Below are positions 1-11,031 of a stretch of DNA of 64,000 nt, piece after piece. Source of the stretch: Larix kaempferi (Eukaryota > Streptophyta > Pinopsida > Pinales > Pinaceae); contig BSBM01000361.1 of the NCBI GenBank assembly GCA_027924585.1, positions 42,114,501 through 42,178,500 on the forward strand, given 5' to 3'. The notes beneath the pieces were generated by a model. The model did not search any database, had not been told where the DNA came from, and saw nothing but the letters and a program-made list of their open reading frames with translations. Numbering within the stretch: the stretch's first letter is position 1; each line of letters starts with the position of its first letter. Made by a program: the position numbers and the translations under genes.

Positions 1-548
1 TGTTTTTGTCAGTACACTCTGGCATCTTTCTTGTTATAATTAGCCTAATCCTGTTTAATATTTACAAACAAGGTTCTACTGTCTTCTTGGGTCTTTTTTG
101 TTGGACACTATAGTATGTTTCTATTAGTGCACTGTCATTTATTTACTCGTCTTACTTGTATGTTCAATCTTTCAAGTTAGTATTTGATCATGTATGTGAT
201 TTATTTTATGGTTTCAGATGAAAGGGTGCTTGACTGGTATATATTCATTTCCTTGTGTTTACCAATATATCTTTTCTACTAACTTGGGTAGATAAATTGC
301 ACCGCAAACAGTTAAATCTTTGTCAGGCCTTCACATAACTCTTGATACTCCTTCTATTAACATTACTTTGTCAACTTTATACTTCTTTTCTTTTTAAACA
401 TTGTTCCAGAGCATCTGTATTTCTTTCTTGCAACAACTTCGAATAAATTATCCATAGACACTCTGCCAATGATTAAATATATAGTATGTTTCTCTTTCAC
501 CAAAGGGACCCATAAATTTCATAACCACCAAACACTTTTTTTGTAGGC
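1..548. other. AT-rich flank without a recognisable gene
   Basis: No ORF of note and no similarity that I recognise. The stretch is T-rich and ends in a T-run followed by TAG at 537-546, just before the first Helitron methionine codon, which resembles a plant 3' splice site. It could be Helitron 5' sequence or an intron of the Helitron gene. I see neither a Helitron 5' TC end nor any terminal repeat. Confidence 0.4.
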
Positions 549-2006
549 ATGTCAACCAATGGTGACAATGATCAAATCAATGCACAAAGAAGAGTTCTAT
601 ATGCTCAATAGAAAAATAAAAACAACAAACGCCAGCACCTTCTATATAGAGTTGCTCGTCAACTTGTTAATATCCCTTCTCCATTTCACGTTGCTTAACC
701 TCCCCTTAAATCCTCAGCACCATCCACATCCACACCAATGCATCCAACAAACATCGACCTAGATGGTGCACAAAAACGGTTCTGTACAAGATTGGACAAG
801 CTATCTCCCATGAATGTATGCTCTATATGCATGGAGTCTTATCCTGGAATTAAAACAAAACAATTTTATGGTGCATATGCATGTTCTCGATGCATTGTGA
901 AACAAAATGGCCACCGCTATTCCTTTGAAAACAACATGGATCTTGGGATACAGCCATCAGTGCTAGCCGTCCTTACTCAAGTTGAAGAAATGCTCATTTC
1001 TCGTGTTAACCCAATTTTACAAGTCACTCATGCTCGTGGGGGAAAATATACATATTCTGGCCACAATATTAGCTTCCCACAAAACATTACTAGCATTTCC
1101 ACTTTCCTCCCTCACTTTATCTCAGACATAGACATTCTTATTGTTCGTAAATGAAGTCCTATGAAGAAGCCTTATGACTTCTTTGTTAGTCGAACATGTG
1201 TTCTTTATACTCTCCAATACAAACTTTCAAATGACCCCTACTACAAAGATGTTCAAGTTAACTCAACTGCATTATCTTCTTTGCCTCTTGAACCAACCGA
1301 CATTTCATCCCTCCTTCATCATGTCACATCTGATGAAACCCCACTTGTTGACCGTACCTCAAATGTGCCTATTCAATCACCCATCTTCCTTGAACCCCAT
1401 GAAGAACAATCCTCCTCCTTTATGTCTTCACAAATAAATTATAGAACTGAGCTTGATGAAATCAAATGCTTCTTGAGCACAATCGATGAACCAACTCTAC
1501 CTTGCATTGACTGGCCCCCAATAGACGCTTCCCCTATCAATGAGTTCAACACAATAGGCCTCCTCTTAATGGCCTTTTCAACCTTGTTTCCCACTGGAGT
1601 CACAATGCTTAAACAACCACACATTCAAGAGGTTGGTATGGACAGTTATGCACTGCACCTTCTTCGATACCATGACAATAGATTTGGCCAGCATCCTCGC
1701 CATTGTTATTACATATATAACCTCATAATGCACCACTGTAGCCATTCTACTGCTTCTGTCTTTGTAAAACGTAACATTGAAGATACATTGCCTCCAACCA
1801 TCTCAGAACTTGTACAACAATTACAAGACTTTCCTGATGCTAAAATCGCTGACCAAATCATGCGCTTTGGTTCCACTCTTCGCGGGACATGCTCCCACTC
1901 GAACAAAAGCAGGGGTGAACTGACTGACATGATCAGTCAGTAAGGGACACCAACCTTCTTCTCCACTCTCAGTGCAGCTGACATGAAGTGGCCAAATTTT
2001 CATTCT
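549..2006 (+). pseudogene. Helitron Rep/helicase, N-terminal part, truncated
   Basis: This is the start of a rolling-circle transposase gene. One frame runs from an ATG at 549 to about 2006, with in-frame stops near 609 and 690 and at 1152 and 1941. It begins with a cysteine-rich block (CSIC...CSRC, 816-885) followed by a segment with LTQVEEMLI and GGKYTYSGH, the pattern of the DUF6570-like region before Helitron helicase-like domains. The Helitron_like_N domain follows, with LFPTGV near 1590, LLRYHDNRFGQHPR near 1655 and FFSTLSAADMKWP at 1956-1994. The HUH and tyrosine Rep motifs and the whole helicase are missing, because the gene stops where the copia-like array begins. It is non-functional. 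Family assignment is secure; the exact start is not. Confidence 0.82.
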
Positions 2007-2036
2007 TATTGTTTTTGCAGATCCTCTACAGCTTCA

Positions 2037-3124
2037 ATGTATGATTTAGAAGGAATCCCTTTTCTTTCTCCATTCAACTATGATGAATGGAAACCAAGAA
2101 TTATAGCACACTTGAAGATCCATGATCTTTTTTATTGTCATTTTGAAAGAGAGTTCGAATCCCCTGAAGAGAAGATTGATTGGTTAAATAAAGGTGATGA
2201 TGCCTTTGGAGCAATGATGCTTTCTTTGTGTGCATACCAGAGATTCCAATTCAAATATCGTAATGGTGTTGAAACTCCAAAGGAGTTATGGACTCCAAAC
2301 GAGTTATGGGCTCACCTGGATGAAAAATTTGGCAGAAAGAATAAAGGGATTGGTCCAAACCCATTCGAAAGCAAGCAAAGTGATGCATTCCCTCCTCTTG
2401 ATGGTATCTCATATCATGAACCAGTATCATCTCATATTGATGTTGTTGACAAAGAACTTGCAGATTCTCCACTCATGCTCAAACTTTCTTCTCTTTCTGT
2501 GCGAACTCACACTCTAGATATTGCAGAAGATCCTAAATCCTCTCTTGCACTAGAGTTTGCTTGTTTGCATCATGATCACATGATTATTTTGGAGGTAAAA
2601 TAAGCTATTGGAGGTAAAATCAGAACGTTATTGAAGATTATGGCCATTACCATTCGCTTGGGATAAATTCTCACGCAATTACTGGTTTTGATCTCACCTC
2701 TCATGGTTCAAAGGAGATCTCAAGAAACCATGATTCAAGTCTTGGATCTAATTTGGATTCTAAGCAATTACTGCTTGGGATAATTTCTCATGCATATGAT
2801 AGTTTTGATCTCACCCCTGCTGGTTCAAACGAGATCTCAAGAAACTGTTTTTTAAGTCTTAAATCTGATTTTGACTTCAAGCAAACATGTAATAGTTATT
2901 TTTGGCATAATCTCATCCATGGTGGTTCGAAGGAGAAGACAAAAGACTATATGCACATTCAAAAATTTGATCCTACCTCAGCTAATTCAAATCATAGGTT
3001 CAAGGATCATTCTCATACTATTGGATTTGTTCTCATCACATTCGAACTGAAGAGCAAGTAAAAACACATTCTTCTTGAGCATGATCCACTTCTTCCCAAG
3101 AAGAAGATACCTCCAGAAATATGA
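2037..3124 (+). pseudogene. TR-GAG unit 1, gag-like protein, broken
   Basis: First gag copy of the array, starting at the ATG of MYDLEGIPFLSPFNY. The N-terminal 100 residues match the copia gag (UBN2/DUF4219-type) pattern: PFNYDEW, then a DAFGAMMLSL helix and ELWAHLDEKFG. The frame stops at 2601, where the repeat is also shortened by a deletion. The C-terminal half continues in another frame at 2753-3061. There is no CCHC zinc knuckle and no pol domain. The frame is open leftwards into Helitron-derived sequence, so an ORF starting at 1983 is an artificial fusion of the two elements. Confidence 0.78.
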
Positions 3125-3323
3125 CCAAGCATCACACCTACTTGACTTTGGATCATTTATTATTGTTTGTGACCTACAGTTTATTTTGAGGGGGGGTATT
3201 TTTCCCATGAGGTTTTCCCCATTTTCTCGGTTAATTGACATTTCTTTATTATTATCATTCATTTGATTGTATTGGGTCACCTTTGGTCCTAGTTACCAAG
3301 GTCGGGGATGGATTAAGGGGGGG

Positions 3324-4125
3324 TGTTAGGATGTTCCTATACTCCATCCTATTCCTAGCAGCATTTCCATTGTTTTCATTTTGAGTCCTGCATGAAAATA
3401 TTAAGGTTTGCATGCATTCCAATCATCAGCACTAGCACCTAGCTCTCAGTGAACTAGCCCCGAGAGCTTCTTTCCTTGTAGTTTCATCACTCCAAGTGAC
3501 TAATGCACCCTCCTTTCTTCCACTGCATGAAAAAGGCTCCTTCTTCACCTACCAATTCAGTTATATTCAGTTATCTTCAGTTACTTCCTTGATTTAAGGA
3601 TTAACTGACTCTTTACTGACCTGATCACTCCGATGGACCTCCAGTGAGACTAAATTGCCTGTTCTGACTCTACTAAGCTCCTACTGCATCCTCCACTGAG
3701 CCTCCTTCATCCAATTAGTGTCTCCGTGTGCTAGTTACATTCAGTTATACCTACTACAGTCAGTTAGACTCAGTTTGACTGACAATTGGCAGTTACTTGT
3801 GCATTGATGACTCCACTGATGATCATGAGGACACCTAGTTGTGCTCCGATGACACTCCAGCGATCCTTTGATCACTCCATGAAGGCTAATTCGAATTGCC
3901 ACCTTAGGCATTCGAATCCTCATGCTTGTACTACTTATTTGTCCATATTGTGATTAATTAGTTAGTGTGTGTGAAGTATTATTGCTTCTACTGAGTTCTA
4001 CTGTACCATATTATTCTGTTGCTCATTATACTGTATTGACCACTCTTCTTCTATTTTCTTGTTTAATCAATTACTTTCTTGTGAGGTATACATCATCTCT
4101 TAGATATGATATGAGGATTTTCACA
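3324..4125 (+). repeat. TR-GAG LTR 1
   Basis: An 802-bp copy, from TGTTAGGATGTTC to TTTTCACA. It is preceded by the polypurine tract AAGGGGGGG (3315-3323) and followed by a perfect primer site. It aligns along its whole length with the copies at 5599, 7882 and 10201, differing by scattered substitutions. It lacks the TTTGCATGCA expansion seen in LTRs 3 and 4. Confidence 0.9.
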
Positions 4126-4137
4126 TGGTATCAGAGC
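4126..4137 (+). promoter_or_regulatory. Primer-binding site, initiator Met tRNA type
   Basis: TGGTATCAGAGC lies directly after the LTR end. This 12-mer is the standard primer site of plant Ty1/copia elements. Its position marks the end of LTR 1 and the start of internal region 2. Confidence 0.92.
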
Positions 4138-4280
4138 ATGTTGAGAGTATTGTTTATCTCCATTCTTGAGAGTTTTTTGTAGGTTATTACCAAGATTTCA
4201 AGTGCAGCAGTTTCTGGATTTGTGCAGCAGTAGCAGTTGCAGTTATTCTATATTGTTTTTACAGGTCCTCTACAGTTTCA

Positions 4281-5399
4281 ATGTATGATTGAGAAGGAAT
4301 CCATTTTCTTTCTCCATTCAACTATGATGAATGGAAACCAAGAATGATAGCACACTTGAAGATCCATGATATTTTTTATTGTCATTTTGAAAGAGAGTTC
4401 GAATCCCCTGAAGAGAAGATTGATTGGTTAAATAAAGGTGATGATGCCTTTGGAGCAATGATGCTTTCTTTGTGTGCATACCAAAGATTCCATTTCAAAT
4501 ACCGTAATGATGTTGAAACTCCAAATGAGTTATGGGCTCGCCTGGATGAAAAATTTGGCAGAAAGAATGAAGGGATTGGTCCAAACCCATTCGAAAGAAA
4601 GCAAAGTGGTGCATTCGCTCCTCTTGATGGTCTCTCAGATCATGAACCAGTATCATACCATATTGAAGTTGTTGACAAATAACTTGCACATTCTCCACTC
4701 ATGCTCAAACTTTCTTCTCTTTCTATGCGAGCTCACACTCTAGATATTGCAGAAGGTCCTAAATCCTCTCTTGCACCAGAGTCTGTTGGTTTGCATCATG
4801 ATCAAATGATTATTTTGGATGTAAAATCAGCCATTGGAGGTAATGCATTCGCTCCTCTCAAGCAATCATCTAATTTATACTACTATATGATCATTAATTA
4901 ATTCTTTAAGAAGGTTAATGAAGATTATTCGCTTGGGATAAATTCTCATGCAATTACTAGTTTTGATCTCACCTCTCATGCTTCAAAGGATATCTCAAGA
5001 AACCATGATTCAAGTCTTTGATCTAATTTGGATTCTAAGCAATTACTGCTTGGGATAATTTCTCATGCATATGATAGTTTTTAGCTCACCCCTGTTGGTT
5101 CAAAGGAGATCTCAAGAAACTGTTTTTTAAGTCTTAAATCTGATTTTGACTTCAAGCAAACATGTAATAGTTATTTTTAGCATAATCTCACCCATGGTAG
5201 TTCGAAGGAGAAGACAAAAGACTATATGCACATTCAAAAATTTGATCCTACCTCAGCTGATTCAAATCACAGGTTCAAGGATCATTCTCATACTATTGGA
5301 TTTGTTCTCATCACATTCGAACTGAACAGCAAGTACAAACACATGTTTTTTGAGCATGATCCACTTCTTCCCAAGAAGAAGATACCTCCAAAAATATGA
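4281..5399 (+). pseudogene. TR-GAG unit 2, gag-like protein, broken
   Basis: Second gag copy. The fourth codon is a stop (TGA), so the readable part begins at 4344. Further in-frame stops are at 4680 and 4899. The segment after 4900 has lost bases relative to unit 4 and carries more stops. It lacks the four-codon insertion around ELWTPNELW that units 1, 3 and 4 share, so it has a slightly different ancestry or a deletion. The 3' end (KKKIPP...) is conserved. Confidence 0.78.
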
Positions 5400-5598
5400 C
5401 CAAGCATCACACCTACTTGAGTTTGGAGCATTTATTATTGTGTGTGACCTACAGTTTATTTTGGGGGGGGGTATTTTTCCCATGAGGTTTTCCCCATTTT
5501 CTCGGTTAATGGACTGTTCTTTATTATTATCATTCATTTGATTGTATTGGGTGACCTTTGGTCCTAGTTACCAGGGCTGGGGATGGATTAAGCGGAGG

Positions 5599-6398
5599 TG
5601 TTAGGATATTCCTATACTCCATCCTAGTCCTAGCAGCATTTCCATTGTTTGCATTTTCAGTCATGCGTGCAAATATTAGGGTTTGTATGCATTCCAGTCA
5701 TCAGCACCAACACCTAGCCCCCAGTAAACTAGCCCCGAGAGCTTCTTTTCTTGAAGTTTCATCCCTCCCAATGACTAATGCGCTCCTTTGCTCCACTGCA
5801 TGACAAAGGAGAGTTCCTCACCTACCAGTTCAGTTATATTCAGTTGTCTTCAATTACTTCCTTGATTTAAGGATTAACTGACTCTTTACTTACCTTATCA
5901 CTCCGATGGACCTCCAGTGAGACTAAACTGCCTGTTTTGACTCTAGTAAGCTCCTGCTGCATCCTCCACTGAGCCTCCTTCATCCAGTTAGTGTCTCCAT
6001 ATGCTAGTTACTTTCAGTTACACCTACTACACTCAGTTAGACTCAGTTTGACTGACAGTTGACAATTACTTGTGCATTGATGACTCCACTGATGATCATG
6101 AGGACACCTAGTTGTGCTTCGATGACACTCCAGTGATCCTTTGATCACTCCATGAAGGCTAATTCGAATTGCCACCTTGGGCATTTGAATCGTCATGCTT
6201 GTACTACTTATTTGTCCATATTGTGATTAATTAGTTAGTGTGTGTGAAGTATTATTGCTTCTACTGAGTTCTACTATACCATATTATTATGTTGCTCATT
6301 ATACTGCATTGGCCACTCTTCTTCTATTTTCTTGCTTAATCAATTACTTTCTTGTGAGGTATACATCATCTCTTAGATCTGCTGTGAGGATTTTCACA
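5599..6398 (+). repeat. TR-GAG LTR 2
   Basis: An 800-bp copy. The purine tract before it is damaged (AAGCGGAGG). The same terminal motifs as the other LTRs are present, and the LTR is followed by a primer site with one mismatch. Confidence 0.9.
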
Positions 6399-6410
6399 TG
6401 GTATCATAGC
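6399..6410 (+). promoter_or_regulatory. Primer-binding site with one mismatch
   Basis: TGGTATCATAGC; one base differs from the initiator-Met-tRNA complement found after LTRs 1 and 3. Confidence 0.85.
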
Positions 6411-6533
6411 ATGTTGAGAGTATTGTTTATCTCCATTCTTGAGAGCTTTTTGTAGGTTATTACCAAGACTTCAAGTGCAGCAGTAGCAATTGTAGTTATT
6501 TTATATTGTTTTTGCAAGTCCTCTACAGCTTCA

Positions 6534-7680
6534 ATGTATGATTTAGAAGGAATCCCTTTTCTCTCTCCATTCAACTATGATGAATGTAAAACAAGAATGA
6601 TAGCACACTTGAAGATCCATGGTCTTTTTTATTGTCATTTTGAAAGAGAGTTCGAATCCCCTGAAGAGAAGATTGATTGGTTAAATAAAGGTGATGATGC
6701 CTTTGGAGCAATGATGCTTTCTTTGTGTGCATACCAGAGATTCCAATTCAAATACCGTAATGGTGTTGAAACTCCAAAGGAGTTATGGACTCCAAATGAG
6801 TTATGGGCTCACCTGGATGAAAAATTTGGCAGAAAGAATGAAGGGATTGGTCCAAACCCATTCAAAAGCAAGCAAAGTGATGCTATGGCTCCTCTTGATG
6901 GTCTCTCAGATCATGAACCAGTATCATATCATATTGAAGTTGTTGACAAAGAACTTGCACATTCTCCGCTCATGTTCAAACTTTCTTCTCTTTTTGTGCC
7001 AGCTCACACTCTAGATATTGCAGAAGGTCCTCAATCATCTCTTGCAACAGAGTCTGTTGGTTTGCATCATGATCAGATGATTATTTTGGAGGTAAAATCA
7101 GCTATTGGAGGTAATGCATTCGCTCCTCTCAAGCAATCATCTCTTTTATACTACTATATGATCATTAATTAATGCTTTAAGAAGGTTATTGAAGATTATG
7201 GCTATTGCCATTTTCTTGGGATAAATTCTCATGCAATTACTGGTTTTGATCTCAGCTCTCATGGTTCAAAGGAGATCTCAAGAAACCATGATTCAAGTCT
7301 TGGAACTAATTTGGATTCTAAGCAATTACTGCTTGGGATAATTTCTCATGCATATGAGAGTTTTGATCTCACCCCTGCTGGTTCAAAGGAGTTGTCAAGA
7401 AACTATTTTTTAAGTCTTAAATCTGATTTTGACTTCAAGAAAACATGTAATAGTTATTTTTGGCATAATCTCACCCATGGTGGATCGAAGGAGAAGACAA
7501 AAGACTATATGCACATTCAAAAATTGGATCCTAGCTCAGCTGATTCAAATCACAGGTTCAAGGATCATTCTCATACTATTGGATTTTTTCTCATCACATT
7601 CGAACTGAAGAGCAAGTACAAACACATGTTTTTTGAGAATGATCCACTTCTTCCCAAGAAGAAGATACCTCCATAAATAT
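6534..7680 (+). pseudogene. TR-GAG unit 3, gag-like protein, one central stop
   Basis: Third gag copy and one of the two best preserved. It reads in one frame from ATG 6534, is interrupted by TAA at 7170, and continues to a TAA at 7674, close to the family stop. The product would be about 380 residues: a gag-like N-terminal third, a middle with PLDGLSDHEPVSYHIEVVDKEL, and a C-terminal half built on repeated motifs (SHAITGFDL.., SHAYESFDL..). The C-terminal half matches nothing I know. No zinc knuckle or protease is present. Confidence 0.8.
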
Positions 7681-7881
7681 GACCAAGCATCACACCTACT
7701 TGAGTTTGGAGCATTTATTATTGTGTGTGACCTACAATTTATTTTGAGGGAGGGTATTTTTCCCAAGAGGTTTTCCCCATTTTCTCGGTTAATGGACTGT
7801 TCTTTATTATTATCATTCATTTGATTGTATTGGGTGACCTTTGGTCCTAGTTACCACGGCCTGGGATGGATTAAGCGGGGG

Positions 7882-8694
7882 TGTTAGGATATTCCTATAC
7901 TCCATCCTACTCCTAGCAGCATTTCCATTGTTTGCATTTTCAGTCATGCATGCAAATATTAGGGTTTGCATGCATTTTGCATTCATTCCAGTCATCAGAA
8001 CCAGCACCTAGACCTCAGTAAACTAGCCCCGAGAGCTTCTTTCCTTGAAGTTTCAACCCTCCCAATGACTAATGCGCCCTCCTTTGCTTCACTGCATGAC
8101 AAAGGCACCTTCTTCACCTACCAGTTTAGTTGTATTCAATTATCTTCAGTTACTTCCTTGATTTAAGGATTAACTAACTCTTTACTGACCTTATCACTCC
8201 GATGGACCTCCAGTGAGACTAAATTGCCTGTTCTGACTCTAGTAAGCTCCTACTGTATCCTCCACTGAGCCTCCTTCATCCAGTTAGTGTCTCCATGTGC
8301 TAGTTACATTCAGTTACACCTACTACACTCAGTTAGACACAGTTTGACTGACAGTTGACAGTTACTTGTGCATTGATGACTCAACTGATGATCATGAGGA
8401 CACCTAGTTGTTCTCCGATGACACTTCAGTGATCCTTTGATCACTGCATAAAGGCTAATTTGAATTTCCACCTTAGGCATTTGAATCCTCATGCTTGTAC
8501 TACTTATTTTTCCATATTGTGATTAATTAGTTAGTGTGTGTGAAGTATTATTGCTTCTACTGAGTTCTACTATACCATATTATTTTGTTGCTCATTATAC
8601 TACATTGACCACACTTCTTCTATTTTATTGCTTAATTAATTACTTTCTTGTGAGGTATACATCATCTCTTAGATCTGCTGTGAGTATTTTCACA
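7882..8694 (+). repeat. TR-GAG LTR 3
   Basis: An 813-bp copy, longer than LTRs 1 and 2 mainly because of an extra TTTGCATTCA-like piece near 7976. It is preceded by AAGCGGGGG and followed by a perfect primer site. Confidence 0.9.
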
Positions 8695-8706
8695 TGGTAT
8701 CAGAGC
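8695..8706 (+). promoter_or_regulatory. Primer-binding site, initiator Met tRNA type
   Basis: A perfect TGGTATCAGAGC directly after LTR 3. Confidence 0.92.
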
Positions 8707-8858
8707 ATGTTGAGAGTATTGTTTATCTCCATTCTTGAGAGTTTTTTGCAGGTTATTAGCAAGATTTCGAGTGCAGAAGTTGCAGTAGTTTATGCATTTT
8801 TGTAGCAGTAGCAGTTGCAGCTATTCTATATTGTTTTTGCAGGTCCTCTACAGCTTCA

Positions 8859-10001
8859 ATGTATGATTTAGAAGGAATCCCTTTTCTTTCTCCATTCAAC
8901 TATGATGAATGGAAACCAAGAATGATGGCACACTTGAATATCCATAATCTTTTTTATTGTCATTTTGAAAGAGAGTTCAAATCCCCTAAGGAGAAGATTG
9001 ATTGGTTAAATAAAGGTGATGATGCCTTTGGAGCAATGATGCTTTCTTTGTGTGCATACTAGAGATTCCAATTCAAATACTGTAATGGTGTTGAAACTCC
9101 AAAGGAGTTATGGACTCCAAATGAGTTATGGGCTCACCTGGATGAAAAATTTGGCAGAAAGAATGAAGGGATTGGTCCAAACCCATTCAAAAGCAAGCAA
9201 AGTGATGAATTTGCTCCTCTTGATAGTCTCTCAGATCATGAACTAGTATCATCTCATATTGAAGTTGTTGACAAAGAACTTGCAGATTATGCACTCATGC
9301 TCAAACTTTCTTCTCTTTCTGTGCCAGCTCACACTCTAGATATTGCAGAAGGTCCTAAATCCTCTGTTGCACCAGAGTCTGTTGGTTTGCATCATGATCA
9401 CATAATTATTTTGGAGGTAAAATCATCTATTGGAGGTAATGCATTCGATCCTTTCAAGCAATCATCTCTTTTATACTACTATATGATCATAAATTCATGC
9501 TTTCATAAGGTTATTGAAGATTATGGCCATTCACTTGGGATAAATTCTCATGCAATTACTGGATTTGATCTCACCTCTCATGCATCAAAGGATATCTCAA
9601 GAAACCATGATTCAAGTCTTGGATTTAATTTGGATTCTAAGCAATTACTGCTTGGGATAATTTGTCATGCATATGATAGTTTTGATCTCACCCCTGTTGG
9701 TTCAAAGGAGATCTCAAGAAACTGTTTTTTAAGTCTTAAATCTGATTTTGAATTCAAGCAAACATGTAATAGTTATTTTTGGCATAATCTCACCCGTGGT
9801 GGTTCGAAGGAGAAGACAAAAGACTATATGCACATTCAAAAATTTGATCCTACCTTAGCTGATTCAAATCACAGGTTCAAGGTTCATTCTCATACTATTG
9901 GATTTGTTCTCATCACATTCGAACTGAAGAGCAACTACAAACACATGCTTTTTGAGCATGATCCACTTCTTCCCAAGAAGAAGATACCTCCAGACATATG
10001 A
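8859..10001 (+). pseudogene. TR-GAG unit 4, gag-like protein, one early stop
   Basis: Best-preserved copy: one frame of 380 codons from ATG 8859 to TGA 9999-10001 with a single in-frame stop (TAG, 9060). It shows the full family layout. A copia-type gag head covers residues 1-105, an acidic middle follows, and the C-terminal part has three imperfect blocks beginning LG(I/F)NSHAI / LGIICHAYDSFDL / CNSYFWHNLTRGG. The downstream 200 bp carry a G-run and TTTTTCCCATGAGGTTTTCC, a 3' motif also found in the complete copia element at 57.6 kb. Function is inferred as a particle protein that would need the enzymes of another element. Confidence 0.82.
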
Positions 10002-10200
10002 CCAAGCATCACACCTACTTGAGTTTGGAGCATTTATTATTGTGTGTGACCTACAGTTTATTTTGATGGGGGGTATTTTTCCCATGAGGTTTTCCCTATT
10101 TTCTCGGTTATTGGACTGTTCTTTATTATTATCATTCATTTGATTGTATTCGGTGACCTTTGGTCCTAGTTAGCAGGGACCGGGATGGATTAAGGGGGGG

Positions 10201-11031
10201 TGTTAGGATATTCGTATACTCCATCCTAGTCCTAGCAGCATTTCCATTGTTTGCATTTTCAGTCATGCATGCAAATATTAGGGTTTGCATGCAATTAGGG
10301 TTTGTATGCATTTTGCATGCATTCCAGTCATCAGCACCAGCACCTAGCCCTTAGTGAACTAGCCCCAAGAGCTTCTTTCCTTGTAGTTTCATCCCTCCCA
10401 ATGACTAATGCACCCTGCTTTGCTCCACTGCATCACAAAGGCGCCTTCTTCACCTACCAGTTCAGTTATATTCAGTTGTCTTCAGTTACTTCCTTGATTT
10501 AAGGATTAACTGACTCTTTACTGACCTTATCACTCCGATGGACCTCCAGTGAGACTAAACTGCCTGTTTTGACTCTAGTAAGCTCCTACTGCATCCTCCA
10601 CTGAGCCTCCTTCATCCATTTAGTGTCTCCATGTGCTAGTTACATTCAGTTACACCTACTACACTTAGGTAGACTCAGTTTGACTAACAGTTGACAGTTA
10701 CTTGTGCATTGATGACTCCACTGATGATCATGAGGACACATAGTTGTTCTCTGATGACACTTCAGTGATCCTTTGATCACTCCATGAAGGCTAATTCGAA
10801 TTGCCACCTTAGGCATTCGAATCCTCATGCTTGTACTACTTATTTGTCCATATTGTGATTAACTAGTTAGTGTGTGTGAAGTATTATTGCTTCTATCTGA
10901 GTTCTACTATACCATATTATTATGTTGCTCATTATACGGCATTGACCACTCTTCTTCTATTTTCTTGCTTAATCAATTACTTTCTTGTGAGGTATACATC
11001 ATCTCTTAGATCTGCTGTGAGGATTTTCACA
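10201..11031 (+). repeat. TR-GAG LTR 4, right end of the array
   Basis: An 831-bp copy, preceded by an intact purine tract AAGGGGGGG (10192-10200) and ending exactly with TTTTCACA. No primer site follows; the next bases read in frame with chromovirus pol (RIANPITSL). This edge is therefore a genuine LTR-to-target junction. It is the longest LTR, with two TTTGCATGCA-type additions near 10286-10320. Confidence 0.9.

Larger units (their letters stand above)
2007..11031 (+). mobile_element. Tandem array of a gag-only copia-like retrotransposon (TR-GAG)
   Basis: Four head-to-tail internal regions alternate with four LTRs. LTR starts are spaced 2275, 2283 and 2319 bp. Each LTR begins TGTTAGGAT after a G-run and ends TTTTCACA; the first three are followed directly by TGGTATCAGAGC (or a one-base variant), the copia primer site for initiator Met tRNA. 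Each internal region (1473-1506 bp when complete) holds one gag-like frame of about 380 codons, with no protease, integrase, RT or RNase H. The right edge is an exact LTR end at 11031. The left edge is broken inside the leader of the first unit, fused to a Helitron. Neighbouring units share their LTR, so this is a multimer made by recombination or by insertion of a concatemer, not four independent insertions. Confidence 0.9.

Noticed and set aside
816-885. CxxC...CxxC block as a RING or zinc-finger host gene
   Set aside because: The following residues match the Helitron N-terminal region, so it belongs to the transposase.
2006-2020. TTGTTTTTGCAG at the Helitron-array junction as a splicing product
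   Set aside because: The same T-run and CAG occur in the genomic leader of the other array units, so it is ordinary leader sequence.
2037-10001. Four gag copies as a tandem host gene family
   Set aside because: Each copy is bounded by LTRs, primer sites and purine tracts; they are retrotransposon units.
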